Position numbers and translations under genes: made by a program. This document shows positions 38,286 through 50,144 of a stretch of 64,000 nucleotides of DNA, piece after piece. The notes beneath the pieces were generated by a model. The model saw nothing but the letters and a program-made list of their open reading frames with translations, did not search any database and had not been told where the DNA came from. Numbering within the stretch: position 1 is the stretch's first letter; every line of letters begins with the position of its first letter. The DNA is from Rachycentron canadum. Lineage: Eukaryota > Chordata > Actinopteri > Carangiformes > Rachycentridae. Where the stretch lies: assembly GCA_038496675.1 (NCBI GenBank), contig CM076656.1:23987496-24051495 (forward strand), read 5' to 3'.

Positions 38286-39825
38286 GCTAACTGATGAGAT
38301 CAGTGAGGACATGGTCTCAAATGACAAAACCATCACCTCAGCTGCTCCCGCAGGCATCAGACATTCCCAGAAACTTCTTCGACAGCTCGACTGTCTTCAC
38401 GTAGTAGGCGTCAGCGGCGCCTGATTGTTTTGGGTTTTTTTTGTTGTTGTTTTTTTTTCCAAAATAAAACGTATATCCCCTCTGGACCTTGAAAAGATAA
38501 AGGAGCAGGATGTGTTCTTGTCATAGTGCCAGGCTCTGATCAGCAGCCATGCATGTAGCTGTCAGGATGTTGCAGATGTTTAAAAAGATATCTCCTTCCC
38601 GAGGGCAAAGTGGAATTAATGGTGCTATTGTAAACACCTGTCACACAGCCCAGATCCAACAAAGCACAAGGGCGTCCAAAGATCCTTGGTGCGCGAGGCT
38701 CTGTGGCTCTTTTTTGCTGTTTCATGTCTTGGCTGTTACTGAAACTGACGACACGATGGTGGAAGCATTAGGAGCAGAAATTAACCTGATGTCTCACGTG
38801 GCTCGCTGCACCTGCCTGTGGGGCCACCACGATGCCTTGACCCACTGCCGCCTGTCGTGGTCCCCAGAGGAGGTGTTTGAGCCTCAGCCTCCTGCTGACG
38901 GTTTGTCCCCCCCACCCCATCTCTGAAAACTAAGCTGAGCTTTGTGGCGTTTCTCCCCTTCAGGTTTGCGTGTTGGTGGAATCAGTTTCCCTTTGAATTC
39001 ATTTCTAAAATCTTTATGAAGCTGCAGGTTTCTGAGTGTTTTGTGGCATGTTTACGCACGTGTGTATGTTTATGGCGTCGTGTGTGTTCACGGACTGGAT
39101 CTTCGTGTGCGGACGTGATGTGGAGGACGACGGCTCTTCATTAAATTTCCTCAGAACATTTTTAAACTTTATTAAGTGAGATTGACGTTTGACTCAGGGG
39201 CCTCTGCCATGAGGAGGTTCAGCCAACAAGAGTTGTTACTCAGCAATTTCTGTCTATTCATGATTATCTGGCAAATCAAACAAGTGTCAGGATGTTTCTC
39301 TTTCTCCGCTGCACATGATCGTGGAGGACGACAGCAGCAGCAGCAGCACGAGGGGCTTCAGCTCAGCCCGAGTTCACAACATGACCACTAGGTGGAGTAA
39401 AGATATTTGAAGTTGGAAGTGCTTTTCATTTCAAGGTCATTTTTGGTAACTTGGACTTTGTTTGATTCGATCTTTTCTCTTTGGCCATTTTGTGATTTGC
39501 TGTTTTACCTCTTTTTCTAATTTTTGTGTGAATAATTATTAACCTTTAGTTTTTCTAATGTTCAGACATGTTGAGTTGAAAACACACTTTTTGCTGTAAT
39601 CTAACACTATGACATGGTGTAAAGGGGTTATATTAATTTATAGATTTTTAAATGATCATCATTCCTGAGTTGAGTCATGAGGTGCTGCTGCCCTCTACAG
39701 GACATGTGCTTCATCACCACGTACAGTGAGATGTTCCACCTTCCTGACATCATCATCACCATGAAGAGTTTCTACTGTGACAGAACCGAGTGAGTGAGTG
39801 AGTAACAGCTTTATACAAATATATA
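38286..39825. other. Gene-free stretch with one exon-like segment
   Basis: A GC-richer block at 38740-38930 is open on the plus strand but unrecognised. 39701-39789 has acceptor- and donor-like borders (see the findings). No assembled gene model was possible. Confidence 0.4.
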
Positions 39826-39831
39826 TTTATT
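39826..39831 (-). terminator. Candidate polyadenylation signal of srek1ip1
   Basis: Read on the minus strand, AATAAA occurs about 685 nt beyond the srek1ip1 stop codon. It is the first canonical hexamer noticed downstream. A 3' UTR of this length would be ordinary. The adjacent T-rich run on the minus strand lies upstream of the signal, so the cleavage site remains uncertain. Confidence 0.35.
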
Positions 39832-40513
39832 GCAAAAAAAAAAAAAAAAGAACACTCATTGGGAAGGAGGCCGAAAACAAGGAAACAAGCTGTAAAAAGA
39901 GAATCAGTTCATGACAGTTCCCAAAATATCCACATATAAATGTTTTGGAATGAAGACGTCTCAACAAGTTGTGGTCGTTTAAATGAAAAACAAGCAGCCG
40001 TGTCGTCTTCACCAGGATTCTCCAGGAGTTTCTCTGAACTATAAAACCATCTGATCCTTTATCACCTCCAGTCAACCACAGACTTTGGAGAACGGGATCT
40101 TTTAAAATGTTTTCCGCAGAATTAAAAGGACAAGAAACTAAAAGTTTATAGAGACAAAAGAACAGTATCAAGGACGTCGGCTTGACTTATTACAGGAATC
40201 TTACAGGAAATATCCCTTAATTTTCTTGCTGGAACTGACACTGATGTTTAGTAATATGTATGACACTTCCCCGTGTCACTAAACAACTATATATCTAAAC
40301 ATGTTCCCCGGCTTTGTGCATGTCTGCAAAAAAGATGAGCAGATTTCCATTTGTGTGATTTTGCTTCTTGTGTCGGTGTAAAACTGTTCTGCAGGTACAG
40401 TGTTTGTCAAACTCCTTTCGCCCGTGCGCCCTACATGCACAATGGCTGCAAAACGCGTTTCATTTGGACCTAAAGAATAAATATGTTGGACCTCTGAACA
40501 CCACACAGTTGTC

Positions 40514-41785
40514 TCAGTCACTATCTGATGATTCACTGGAGCTGGAAGAAGAGGAAGAGGATGATGATTGATGTTTTCTGGCCTTTTGTCTCTTCTTGTG
40601 ATGCTTCCCATGCTCCTTTTTGTTCTTTTTGCTCTTCTTCTTGTGGCCTTTCAGTTTCTTTTTCTTCTTCTTCTCCTGATCAGACGAGGAGCAGGACCTG
40701 CTGCGTTTCTTCTTCTTCTTCTTTGTGGTCTCCTCGTCACTTGACGACGAAACAGACCTGGGAAGTTTAAAAACAAGACGCAAATGATTGAAGAGTCTGA
40801 TATTTTTTCACACTAATTAATATTGTTTCCAAAAACATAACATAAAAGCCTTTACACGAGTGGAGACCTGCAGAGAAATGTATTTATTCCTTAATCATTA
40901 CAAGTCCAGAATTATCAGTAAAAGAATCACAGCTTTAAGTCTGTTTTCTGTTTCATAGTATATCTGCTCATTCAGTATAAATAGAGCTTATCTTTATATA
41001 CATTTCATATATTTACACATGCACATGTTTCTGTTGCCAGAGAATATATATGTGACTATAAATGACTCTTAGTGGATGAAAAAAAAAGTTACCTCTTTCT
41101 GGACTTTCGATCTCTGCTCTTCTTCTGTTTGTGTCTCTCTTTTCTACCATTGTCGTCGTCATCATCAGGGGAACCTAACACAACACACAGTCAAGATACT
41201 ATTTACTTTAACAACTTCTGTTCATAAAGTTAAAAGGCAACTGACAAGAGACTTTAAGCACTTGTTCTGTTGGAGCTACTGCTGCTGCTCATCTATACGC
41301 AGTCACCAAAATCCCCAGGTGAACATATTTACCTTGTCCTTTGAAGGCAGACCATGCAACACCCAGCTTTATGGTACTTAGAAGCTTCAGCAGCGTGTAT
41401 TTCATACCTCTGCGATGCTGGCCACTCCGGCCCAGCTTGTCGTTGCGCTGAGCTGCAGGCAAGTCGTCCTCGCTCTCCTCACTGCTGGTGCTGCTTACGT
41501 CCAGAACGATGTCCTTCTGGGGGTCAACTCTGACAAAGTTTCGACACTCGAACGTTAAGTGGCCCGCTGAAAGAAAAAACAACCGCCACATTTACATTTT
41601 TGGGAATTTTAACTCTAACTCTTGCAAACACCGTATGGAAACATGATTTTTTACCATTAAGCATAACTACCAATTTGTCTGCATGAAATCTGGTTGAAAG
41701 TTCCCCATTGAGCTTTCAAGCAGACTCTATCACGACTTCAGCTAACTCACATTTACACATTTAATACCGGACATGTGCGCATCCG

Positions 41786-41841
<56 letters not shown>

Positions 41842-42687
41842 CTCTCTCTCCTCCTTGAACTTGTCAAAACTTTACTTACGATATCCACATTTCTTGCACC
41901 CAGCTCTGATGTTGTCCTTGTTTGGTCCTGTAAGATAAAGAGTTTTTTTGAAGTATATACACAAAACTATTATGTCATTAACCTGTATGTAGTCACACAG
42001 TAAAGTTATAGCTGTTTGAGGTATTTATGCATTTATCTGCCATCAGGGAGGAATCTGACTCATTCTCTAGCATCACACTGACCCCAAATACACAGCCAGA
42101 GTCACAAACAACTATCTTCGGGGACAAGAAGAGGAGTCATGTAACAGATGGCAGGATCCCCACAGAGTCCTGATCTCATCATGGAGTCAGTCCGGGATGA
42201 TATGAGGACAGAGAGGACGTTCAAACAGCACAGTCCAACAACAGCAACCTTCCTGCCAAGACCCACGAAAAACTGCGTTTTCAGGGGAACTAGTGAGGGA
42301 AGTGAAGTCACACACAGGGTCTGTTGACTGCTCACAGTCAAAGAAAACGGACAAACACGAGTCGGGGCATTTTATTTGGACTTGTACATGAACTGGAGAT
42401 GACGAAGACACGGCTACTGCTCATCAGCTTCCTGTGTGTGTTACAGCACTAAAAGACATTTATGAAGAAAACACACAGTACAAGTGTCTGTGAACGAAAG
42501 ATTCACGGGAAGGTGTTTGGTCTGTGCAGCTAACTTTGATGCTAACCTTGATGCTAACGTTGAGGTTAGCGCCACTTTTTTTTTTTTTTTTTTTCCAACC
42601 ACATCGTTTCGTTTGAAATTTCGGCGACACAAACGTGAATGTGAACGTTGTCCCGTCGCTAAATGTCCCCTTACCTGGAACAGCCAT
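40514..42687 (-). CDS. srek1ip1: SREK1-interacting protein 1 (P18SRP-like), five coding exons
   Basis: Coding exons on the minus strand: 42675-42687, 41880-41927, 41408-41566, 41093-41174, 40514-40757. They total 546 nt and 181 residues. All four introns are GT-AG and phases agree throughout. Residues 15-28 form a CCHC zinc knuckle (C15-x2-C18-x4-H23-x4-C28) in the context NKDNIRAGCKKCGYPGHLTF, the signature of SREK1IP1. Residues about 31-50 hold the conserved RVDP...IVLDVSSTSSE block. The remainder is acidic, then strongly Lys-rich with SR-like serines, and ends in a serine run followed by ESSDSD. Family knowledge: a nuclear protein that binds the splicing regulator SREK1 (SRrp86) and may modulate splice-site choice. 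The human protein is about 155 residues, so the extra length lies in the low-complexity tail. The ATG chosen encodes the conserved MAVPG start; the open frame continues upstream into the CpG-rich promoter but is not conserved there. Confidence 0.95.
41787..41850. repeat. (AC)26(TC)6 compound microsatellite in srek1ip1 intron 2
   Basis: A perfect AC tract runs directly into a TC tract. On the coding strand of srek1ip1 it reads GA then GT repeats starting about 30 bases after the exon 2 donor. Confidence 0.97.
42050..42290 (+). mobile_element. Tc1-like transposase C-terminal relic in srek1ip1 intron 1
   Basis: The plus strand resembles the region around the last catalytic residue of Tc1 transposases. 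It shows the remains of the codons for DP/NxxHTARVT, then WQDPHRVLIS in place of WPPQSPDLN, then an ESVRDDMR-like stretch in place of ESVWDYMKR. Stops and substitutions are frequent. It differs from the element at 37319 and is inserted antisense to srek1ip1. Confidence 0.65.
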
Positions 42688-42900
42688 CGCGTTTGTCGCA
42701 GTGAAGCCGAAAAAAAAAAAAGAAAGTAGAAAACTGCGGCTCGAGGAAAACTTCCTCCGGTCCGCGCTCAAAATAGCGCCGACCGGAAACACTCGCGCTC
42801 GGAACGAATCGGTTTCCTCAGTTTTGTTCCGTTTCCGCTCTTCACTGTCGGAAAACCGGATTACTTGCGCATTAGCGCCACCAACTGAGCTGGAGCATGA
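42600..42900 (-). promoter_or_regulatory. CpG-rich promoter of srek1ip1
   Basis: CpG density rises sharply here compared with the flanks. Several GGAA-core ETS motifs are visible (CCGG/GGAA around 42755, 42783 and 42855), and there is no TATA box. This is typical of a housekeeping promoter. Exon 1 with the start codon at 42687 lies at its lower edge. No divergent coding exon was recognised on the plus side within the following 7 kb. Confidence 0.6.
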
Positions 42901-43451
42901 AGAGGCTCGTTGCTCTGGTTTAAATGGGTTTGTTCCTCTTAACAAGTGAAAAAAAAAAAAAAATCTGTTGTAAAAACCCAAACGAACCAGAAAGTTTTGA
43001 ATCATTCGTGTTCTGTTAAAAACACAAGGCCGAGAAGGATTTAAGACGAGTGACTCACAGCAAAACATCAGCACTGGTTCAGAAAAACAACACGACGAGA
43101 ACCGAGGAAACACTGTCATGGCTCATAAATTTGGATTCACACAAGATAAAAAAAAGACAAAAAACAAACAGATAAAATAATAAAATGGTGAAAGACAGGA
43201 GATGTTTGGAATAGAATAAAATCCAAAATAAAAAATAGAAATAGAAATTACCAGAAGTAAAAAGCAAGGTGTTAGAAAATAGACAGAAAATAATCATTGA
43301 TTTAAAGCATATACAAAACATCTTAAATGATATAAATAAATAGATAAATACATAATTCAATCAAAACCAAGACTAGAAGGTTTTCTACTTCTCCACAGAC
43401 GTAGACCTTCGTAATAACAGGACACCTCAACAAGGGTTTTTGTTCTGACCT

Positions 43452-43667
43452 TGGGTAAAATTAAAAGGCGACGACTAGAAGACCTGAGGGGTCGAGAAGG
43501 TTCATAGGATAAAAGAGATCTGATAGATAAGTCGGACTAAAGCCATTATGATCTTTATAAACCAGTAAAAGGATCTTAAACTCAATTCTGAAGCAAACAG
43601 GTGGCCAGTGCAGAGACTTTAAAATAAGCGTAATGTGGACTCTCTTTCTGGTCTTGGTCCAATTCAC
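43452..43667 (-). mobile_element. Non-LTR retrotransposon fragment (reverse-transcriptase C-terminal side)
   Basis: The minus strand encodes HITLILKSLHWPPVCFRIEF followed by KILLLVYKDHNGFSPTYLSDL. This matches the widespread fish LINE signature after the reverse-transcriptase domain (HITP.LKSLHWLPV..RI.FK). It is only about 70 codons long, interrupted, and clearly a dead 3' piece. The L2/Rex/CR1 clade cannot be settled by eye. Confidence 0.75.
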
Positions 43668-45582
43668 ATGCGTTTTGGAGCAGCTGCAGTTGAAATATAT
43701 TGTGAGAGAGAAATCAGAGCATTACAAAAGTCAATACAGGAAGTAATAAAAGTGTGCAGTAGTGTCTCTGTACTGGAAACGCTCACACTCCCGCAGGGTT
43801 CTTCAGATGATAAAATACAAAGTTAGTTATGTTTCTAATGTGGGGTTCAAAGCTCAGATTGTAACTGACAATTATTATCCTTTGGTGTAAGTTTAATATT
43901 TATATGTTTATTTGTGGGTTAAGGTGCCACATGGGCAGAGGCAAAAAACGGATAATAGCACAGTGAGTGTAGAGCGTAACTGACTAACTATAGCGTAGTC
44001 TATATTAAAGTCTTTATGCTCTTCCTGAAGCTCCCTGGTCCTGCGTCGACTTACTCCATTAACAAACTGCTGAAAATGAATTTTTTTGCTCATTGCTTGA
44101 TTGTGTTCCCAGTCAAGCCAGTTGTGGCTTTAGTTAGGGGTTAATTGAAGGCAGCCAGCGCCAGACTGACAGATGGAAAATGTCGACATATGCGGGGGCC
44201 CCCCCAGACATGCTCTCATCACGACGTGACTGTGCCACACACACACAAACACACACACAATCTAAATCTTGCTCTTTTGATGATGCCATCTGTCTCGGTG
44301 ACTGTCCTGCCAGAATTAACACTGTACGTCACTTTATTTACAGTAAAAATTGAAATTAGTCACTGATACCTAATCAGCTCAGTTGTTCCACTCAGGCAGA
44401 GGACTTTGAGCCATAACAGCTCATTTCTGTTTTTTTTTTTCTCTCTCTCGGTAACCTGACACGCTTTAAAACACGTGCCACCTGCTCCTTTTTCTGGCCA
44501 TTGGCCAAATGTACCTGCACTATTTGTCACAAGTCTCATAATCAGAATCCCAATAAATTCCCCCCGCCCTTGACGTTTCATTACGACTGTCGTATTATCC
44601 TTAGATCGTCCTGTTTGAATGCGTCTTTCTTTTCACGGCCAGTTAAATTATTTTAATTGTTGTTTTTCCGTTGTACATATTTTTGGCACAATGCTCTGCC
44701 TTATCTGAGAATTTTGCCTCCCATTATCCATTTAAAGTAAAGCCTTTCTCCGGGCAAACAAACTTAAGTCGTTCATATCTGAACTTGCCGTTAAAAAGCC
44801 TCAATTATTTAACGAGTCTAAGATGCAGTTCAAAGGAGTTAACTTTATCTCTTTGTCTCTGTCAGGTTTTTGCCTCAGGTGAAAGACTGAAACAAAGAGT
44901 ATTTATCAGAAACCTGTGCAGCTGTTTGCAGCACAATGCAGAGAAATGTTAATTTCACTTTTCTGCCACTGGAAGGTGCAAATAGCATTTAAAAGAAAGA
45001 AAACTCAGCCCCTGTAAAACAGCTGTTACTATTAGGTGGAATGAATAAGCTGCAATAAAAAGGACAAATGATGCAACACCACTTGTTTCTGTGCACAGAA
45101 GGTTTTTAGCCCAAACCTGAAACTGGAAAACTCAATCACAGAGTAAACAACATTTATAATTACATGCATGTTAGTCATTCGTCTGTCTACACAAACAGTG
45201 TGGAACAAATGGATACCACCGGTCTTAGAGAGACAAGCTCCTCTGCTGGCCACTAATTTACTGTATATATCATATTCTCTTAAAATAATGTAATCTCAAA
45301 CTCCACATGTTTTATTCTTTTATTTTTTTACTCACTCTTTTTTCCTTTGTCTAATATAATCATTCCATACGCTTCAAAGTTTCATTGCATTTGTGTTGAA
45401 GTCACAGTCTGTGATCCAAGTATAAATGAAGTGCACTGAAAAATCAAAGCACTTAACTGAGAAGCATTAAAGTTCAACCGGGTCGATCTGTGTTTGGCCT
45501 CTCGAACTCCACCTCTTTAGTCCTTGTGTTGGCCCCTGGGCTTAGAAACAGATTTATTTGGTGTCACAGTCTGCACCACTGG
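43668..45582. other. Gene-free stretch
   Basis: It carries a short CA tract at about 44237-44262 and otherwise unique sequence. Parts of 44280-44960 have the balanced texture of conserved non-coding DNA. No exon is supported. Confidence 0.45.
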
Positions 45583-45735
45583 TCTGTCCCAGTTCAAAGG
45601 CTCCTTCATATGCAGTCGACACGTGTCCTCATTCTCCTGGGAAACAAAGGCTCCAGCAGGTGGATCCTTCAAGGCACAACGTATCCCAAGATTCACTGCG
45701 CACCGGTAATGAAAATAAAAATAAAAAATAACATG
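45583..45735. mobile_element. Partial copy of the 419-bp MITE
   Basis: CTGTCCCAGTTCAAAGGCTC, GTGTCCTC, GGATCCTT and CCCAAGATTCACTGCGC followed by AATGAAAATAAA reproduce the central left half of the element at 24789. The right half is missing. Confidence 0.65.
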
Positions 45736-47673
45736 GAGGTCCTTTTGTCTAGGTGGAGCTGTCATGGTGCATGTGAGGCAATAAGTGTGAGATGTGGTCA
45801 TGCTGATGAATGGGGACCATAGTCTTTGAAGTGAGTCTGTCTTTCTCATGAGACGTGTTCACAAAGATGTTGAAAGGTCGTTTCTGGTTTTTCCAGTTTA
45901 GTGGTATTGTCTTTTTAGCCATTGTTAAGGCCACCAGTATGTGAGATCTAAACTTGGCTTGTGATTCAAGCCTCAGGCCTAAATGTTGACTTATCTCCCA
46001 TTTATTTATTTATTTATTTTTTTTATTTAACTGTGAATATACCTCAAATTTATTTGGTCACAAAAAACAGGCAGGCCTCTGAGGTGGTCTAACTTATTGG
46101 TAGCTGCTGACAGGCTGGTTCACAAACATGTCTACATTTCTGCACACATCATAAAAAGCTCTCTGACAATGATAAGGCCGTAGTAAAACATTCCTCAGTT
46201 GCTTTGCTGCTGTTTTTTTCCCCTTTCATCCCTATCTGACGCTCATGTCTACAGTGTCTGTCTCTCTCCAAAAAGAGAGAGCGGCAGCTGTAAAAATGTT
46301 ATGTCCTATATGCAGTCTACAGCAATACCACTACATTTACAATATCACCTTTGACCATAGACCTCATAAAATCTAATGTCTACAACAGACGTTAAACTTC
46401 CTCTGCTGCATCGAGGAGTCGAAGAGCAACTGATGTTTTTTATTTGTTGTCTTTGGGGAAACAAATGAAACATGATTTTTTTATTTTAATTTGATGGGAA
46501 TAACTGTGTAAATGTGATACTTCCATTTGGTTTGTGGGTATTTTTCTTGACCGAAGTTGGAATCAAAAGCGGTATTGCATGCAAAACATTTCCAGTGAAG
46601 CCGATTCTACTGGCACTGCAGGGGCTTGACAGAGAGAAATTCTTCCTTGTGGACGGCAAAGCCGAGCCTTACACAACTGCTTAGTATGTCAGATGTTGAA
46701 GCTGTTGAACAATGCACACACACATAAAGGTGCATTAGGTAAATGGTTGCTCCTCATTCTTTGATGGGACTTAAAGTGAAATCAAATCAAATGAGATGAA
46801 TCATAGACTTTACACATCAAATCACTCAAAAATGAATTTGATAAAGCTTTGACAATGTGTTTATGAACAATGTTAAAAGCAAAAGATTGAAGCACTCTGT
46901 ACACAGTTGGGATGCTCCACTGTCAATAAAATATAAATTGTACTGCCTTGTTTTCCAGCTTTTGCATGAGCTCATATTCATTATTCACATCTTCACACCA
47001 CAAACCCGTCTAAGCCACAGCTTCAAACAGGGGCCTCACAAAGTGCTCTGCTGGTTCCTTGAACCCTTTTCCCCCGTCTGAATGTTGCCGTCACCCAATT
47101 TTATACCAACCCCACCCAACAAGTATCTGGAGACCTGGGTTGGGGGCAGCAGGGCGTTTAGGTATGAGGAGACTTTTTCCCCGAGATGTTGACATTTTTC
47201 ATGCTTATTCATCGTTCGCCACATTTTTCTATTGAGAAAGAAGCAAAACTCACTAAAAGGGTTCATAAAACAAGACTTAGAGTCTACAGCCATGCTGGGG
47301 ACTCTGTGAGACTGTACTGAGGTATTTTGAATGTTAGGTTAAGGGATTACAGAAGTTATTGCAATTCATCCTGATGGGGACAAAGTTCACAGCAACCGTC
47401 CACTAGTTGTTTAAAACATTTCATTCAAAACCCGAGAATCTGAACCTCCTGCCAGCTGCTGGCAGGAATCATTAACATTATCAGGGATCGTCCTCTGAGG
47501 ACCATGACTGTCCATAAAATAGGTCAGCAAAATTCAATAGATTTCATGGTTTCGTTACTAAGAACCAAAAACGTAGCTTTAAAGTCGGGATCATGTGCAG
47601 AAAAAATTCTCCAACTCCAACACCCACAAGGCTGCAACTTTTGAGAAATCTTGGCATCAAAGACACAGAAGTT
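45736..47673. other. Gene-free stretch
   Basis: A short ATTT tandem lies near 46000-46020. The rest is unassigned AT-rich sequence without exon signals. Confidence 0.5.
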
Positions 47674-48095
47674 ATGTCCCATTTCAGAGGCCGTATCCTG
47701 CGGAGGCTGAATTTGATCACAGTGGCACAGCCAGGCTGTCTGATTTCAAAGGCTCCTTTAAATGTGGCCGAGAAATGTGTCCTTCATTTCCTGGGCCGCC
47801 AAGGATCCACCTGGATCCAACCTATTCCAAGATTCATCGAGCAGCGGTAATGAAAGCAAAGGACACCAGGGGGCCAGAGGATCACACTTTTTAATGTCAA
47901 TCTGAGTGTTAAAGCCTCAAAAGCTAAAATTTATGGGCTTAAGTGTTGTCTAGAGAATAACTGGTGACGTGAAAATCCTCGGTGGACCAGACCATCTCAA
48001 TTCAGTTCAGCTTTCGTGGCCTTTGATGTCTGTGAAGGGCCACGCCTTCGTCGATCGCATCCTCGACTGATTCTCGGACTGTTGGGTGAGTATCA
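47674..48095. mobile_element. Near full-length copy of the 419-bp MITE
   Basis: The left part (ATGTCCCATTTCAGAGGCCG, CTGCGGAGGCTGAATTTGA, AAATGTGTCC, CCAAGATTCATCG) follows the order of the element at 24789. A right part with CCACGCCTTCGTCGATCGCA lies about 370 bases on. The right terminal repeat has decayed. Confidence 0.6.
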
Positions 48096-50095
48096 GGCAC
48101 TGAGAGAAGCAGTTAAAGGCAAATTAGCAAACAGACAAACAGACAAAAATAATCCTGGGACATCTCTGTTTCCTCGATAACGTTAATTCTGGATCAGAGG
48201 TGTTTGAGGTGCCTGGATCACAGCAGGAGGAGGCCCAGAGTGTGACTCTAGCTATTGTACAACACCAACAGATTACTCATCCGGGAAAATGACCCTATAG
48301 CTGAAGGGGATGACGAGTGAGGGAGACTGAGAGAGAAAAAAAGGCTTCTGTCGTCGCAGTGCTGACACATAAGCCTGCAGAGTTTACTGAAATATCAATT
48401 ACAAATCCATCTACAGCGCTGGCTGTCCCCTGGGTGGTCCAGGGTGGTCCCCAAGAAATGTCAACCACACGGCTAATCCATCCACGAGCGTGTGACCTGA
48501 ATGCCTGGTTTGAAAATGGAGGTGAACTAGCCTGGAGAGAGAGGCGGCGCGTCTGACTGGTGCTGCTAACAGGCCCTGTCCGGTCAGTACCTGGCCGACG
48601 CTGAGGAGGATGTTTTTGGACAGGGGCCTGCCTAGGAAAATAAACCTACGTCTGACCTCAAGCGCCAGTCGTGGAGTCTTCTCACCCCACCACCTGACAC
48701 AATGTTCCCCCCGCAAACATGAGCATCGCTCCTGGGTGGCCATGCAGGAAAAAGGGAACTCTCTTTGGCATCGTTTCAAAAGGGAAAACAAAAGCCATGA
48801 GGAATGAGAGTAAGACTCTGAATTTCTTCTGTTCCACCACACTGGACTGGACTCCATCATTTATTAACATTAATCTCCTTGTCCTTCATTTACTTCCCCA
48901 CTGGCTACAATAAAAAACTGATTTAGTCTTTTTTGCACATTGTTCTTTGGCAACTGTTGGATGTTTCCTGTGTTTCTGCCCGATCTTGTCCGAGGTCTTG
49001 CCAGGTGAGGCAAACAGCAGCTGGAATTGATTTGTTTTGAACGGTACTTCTGTATGCCGTAGGAGTGTGATTGCCCTCCCCCACGCCCCCCCAGCCGCCT
49101 CCCTGTCTTCCCACCGCCCTTCCTCCCTCCCGGCTCTCTTGTTCTCCCTCCCTGAATGTTTCCGTGCATGTGTGATGCCCTCTGTAATGAGGGCTCTTTG
49201 ATGTGGAGGAGATCTGGGGTAAGCAGAGTGCTTAGTTGAGTGGGAGGCGAGGAATGCGAGGCAGGTAAAACTTCTGTTTTCTCCCATCAGACCACGCTCA
49301 ACCATCCTGAATGTGAATGCATCTGCCTGAATTTCCACAGCTTCTGTCTTCCTCCACAATCCTGGTTTTCAATCAACACTTAGCCCATTAGTGGAAGCTT
49401 GTTATCACATGCCCACCTTTGTCATGTACATTATATACACACTTGTTTGTTTCTCTGCGTTCCTCGAACCCTTTGTCCCACTTTGACTCCTATGAAACAT
49501 ACTCAGACATTTCCTGCAGCAAACTAAAAAGCCCGAACCTGTGTGAGCTGCTGACAGACGTGTGTCCACGAAGGACCGCAAGAGACAAACACTTTGAGTC
49601 GATGCTTCGTGGAGGAAAAAGATGGGCAGTGTGGGGAGGGGAATGGGTCCGCTCTCCGATTTGATGGATATTTCTGACGCAAACTGGTAAAAAGGTGAGT
49701 GCAGATGTGTGTATGTGTGTGTGTGTGTGCATGTCCAAATAAGTGTGTTTTCCCCTCCTCCTCCTCCTCCTCTGCCTCTGTCTCAAACAAAAGATGCAAG
49801 CCAAGGCTACAAAATGGTAGTGGTGGAAGGAAAATAAATGTGTTTTCCATCATTCATTTATCACTTCTCTCGATACCTTGGAGGTGAGAGACTTTGCCAA
49901 CCATTGTTGGAGAAGGACATACAATGTCAGCAGCATTGTAGGCATTTGGAGGATCAAGAAAGCCGGAGATGCAGAAAGACTAAGTGGAGCGCCAAGAAAG
50001 GGGAAAGTGGAGGGAACTAAAACAGTGTTGGAAAAGAAAAATAAGCCCGACAATAAGTCTGACAGCCGAAGAGGTTTTCAAGCCTCTGAGGCACG
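48096..50095. other. Region upstream of the signal-peptide-like exon
   Basis: It includes a C-rich block near 49075-49130, a GT tract near 49710-49730 and a CTC-repeat tract at 49755-49775. 49850-50095 is purine-rich and could be a 5' leader for the exon at 50096. No coding exon is supported. Confidence 0.4.
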
Positions 50096-50144
50096 ATGAT
50101 GATGTTGGTGAGCTTCCTCCTCCTCGCTGGATGTGGCCGTGCAG
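50096..50144 (+). CDS. Candidate alternative first coding exon (signal peptide) upstream of alpi
   Basis: Three consecutive ATG codons open a 16-codon segment, MMMLVSFLLLAGCGRA, then one extra base and a consensus donor CAG|GTGAGT. The peptide has the shape of a complete secretory signal with a small-residue cleavage site (GRA). Its splice phase (one base carried over) equals that of alpi exon 1, so it can join exon 2 at 54662 without a frame change and give mature residues starting Ala-Leu-Tyr-Glu. It could be an alternative promoter and leader for alpi, the true main start of the gene, the orphan first exon of a lost tandem copy, or chance. No other downstream exon was found between here and 53.8 kb. 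Confidence 0.42.

Noticed and set aside
38549..38926. Plus-strand frame of 125 codons in a GC-richer block
   Set aside because: Unrecognised, with no convincing splice partners; the frame crosses phrases that look non-coding at its start.
42460..43119. A 219-codon minus-strand frame
   Set aside because: It runs in frame through srek1ip1 exon 1 and its promoter. The real start is the conserved MAVPG at 42687, and the first intron begins at 42674.
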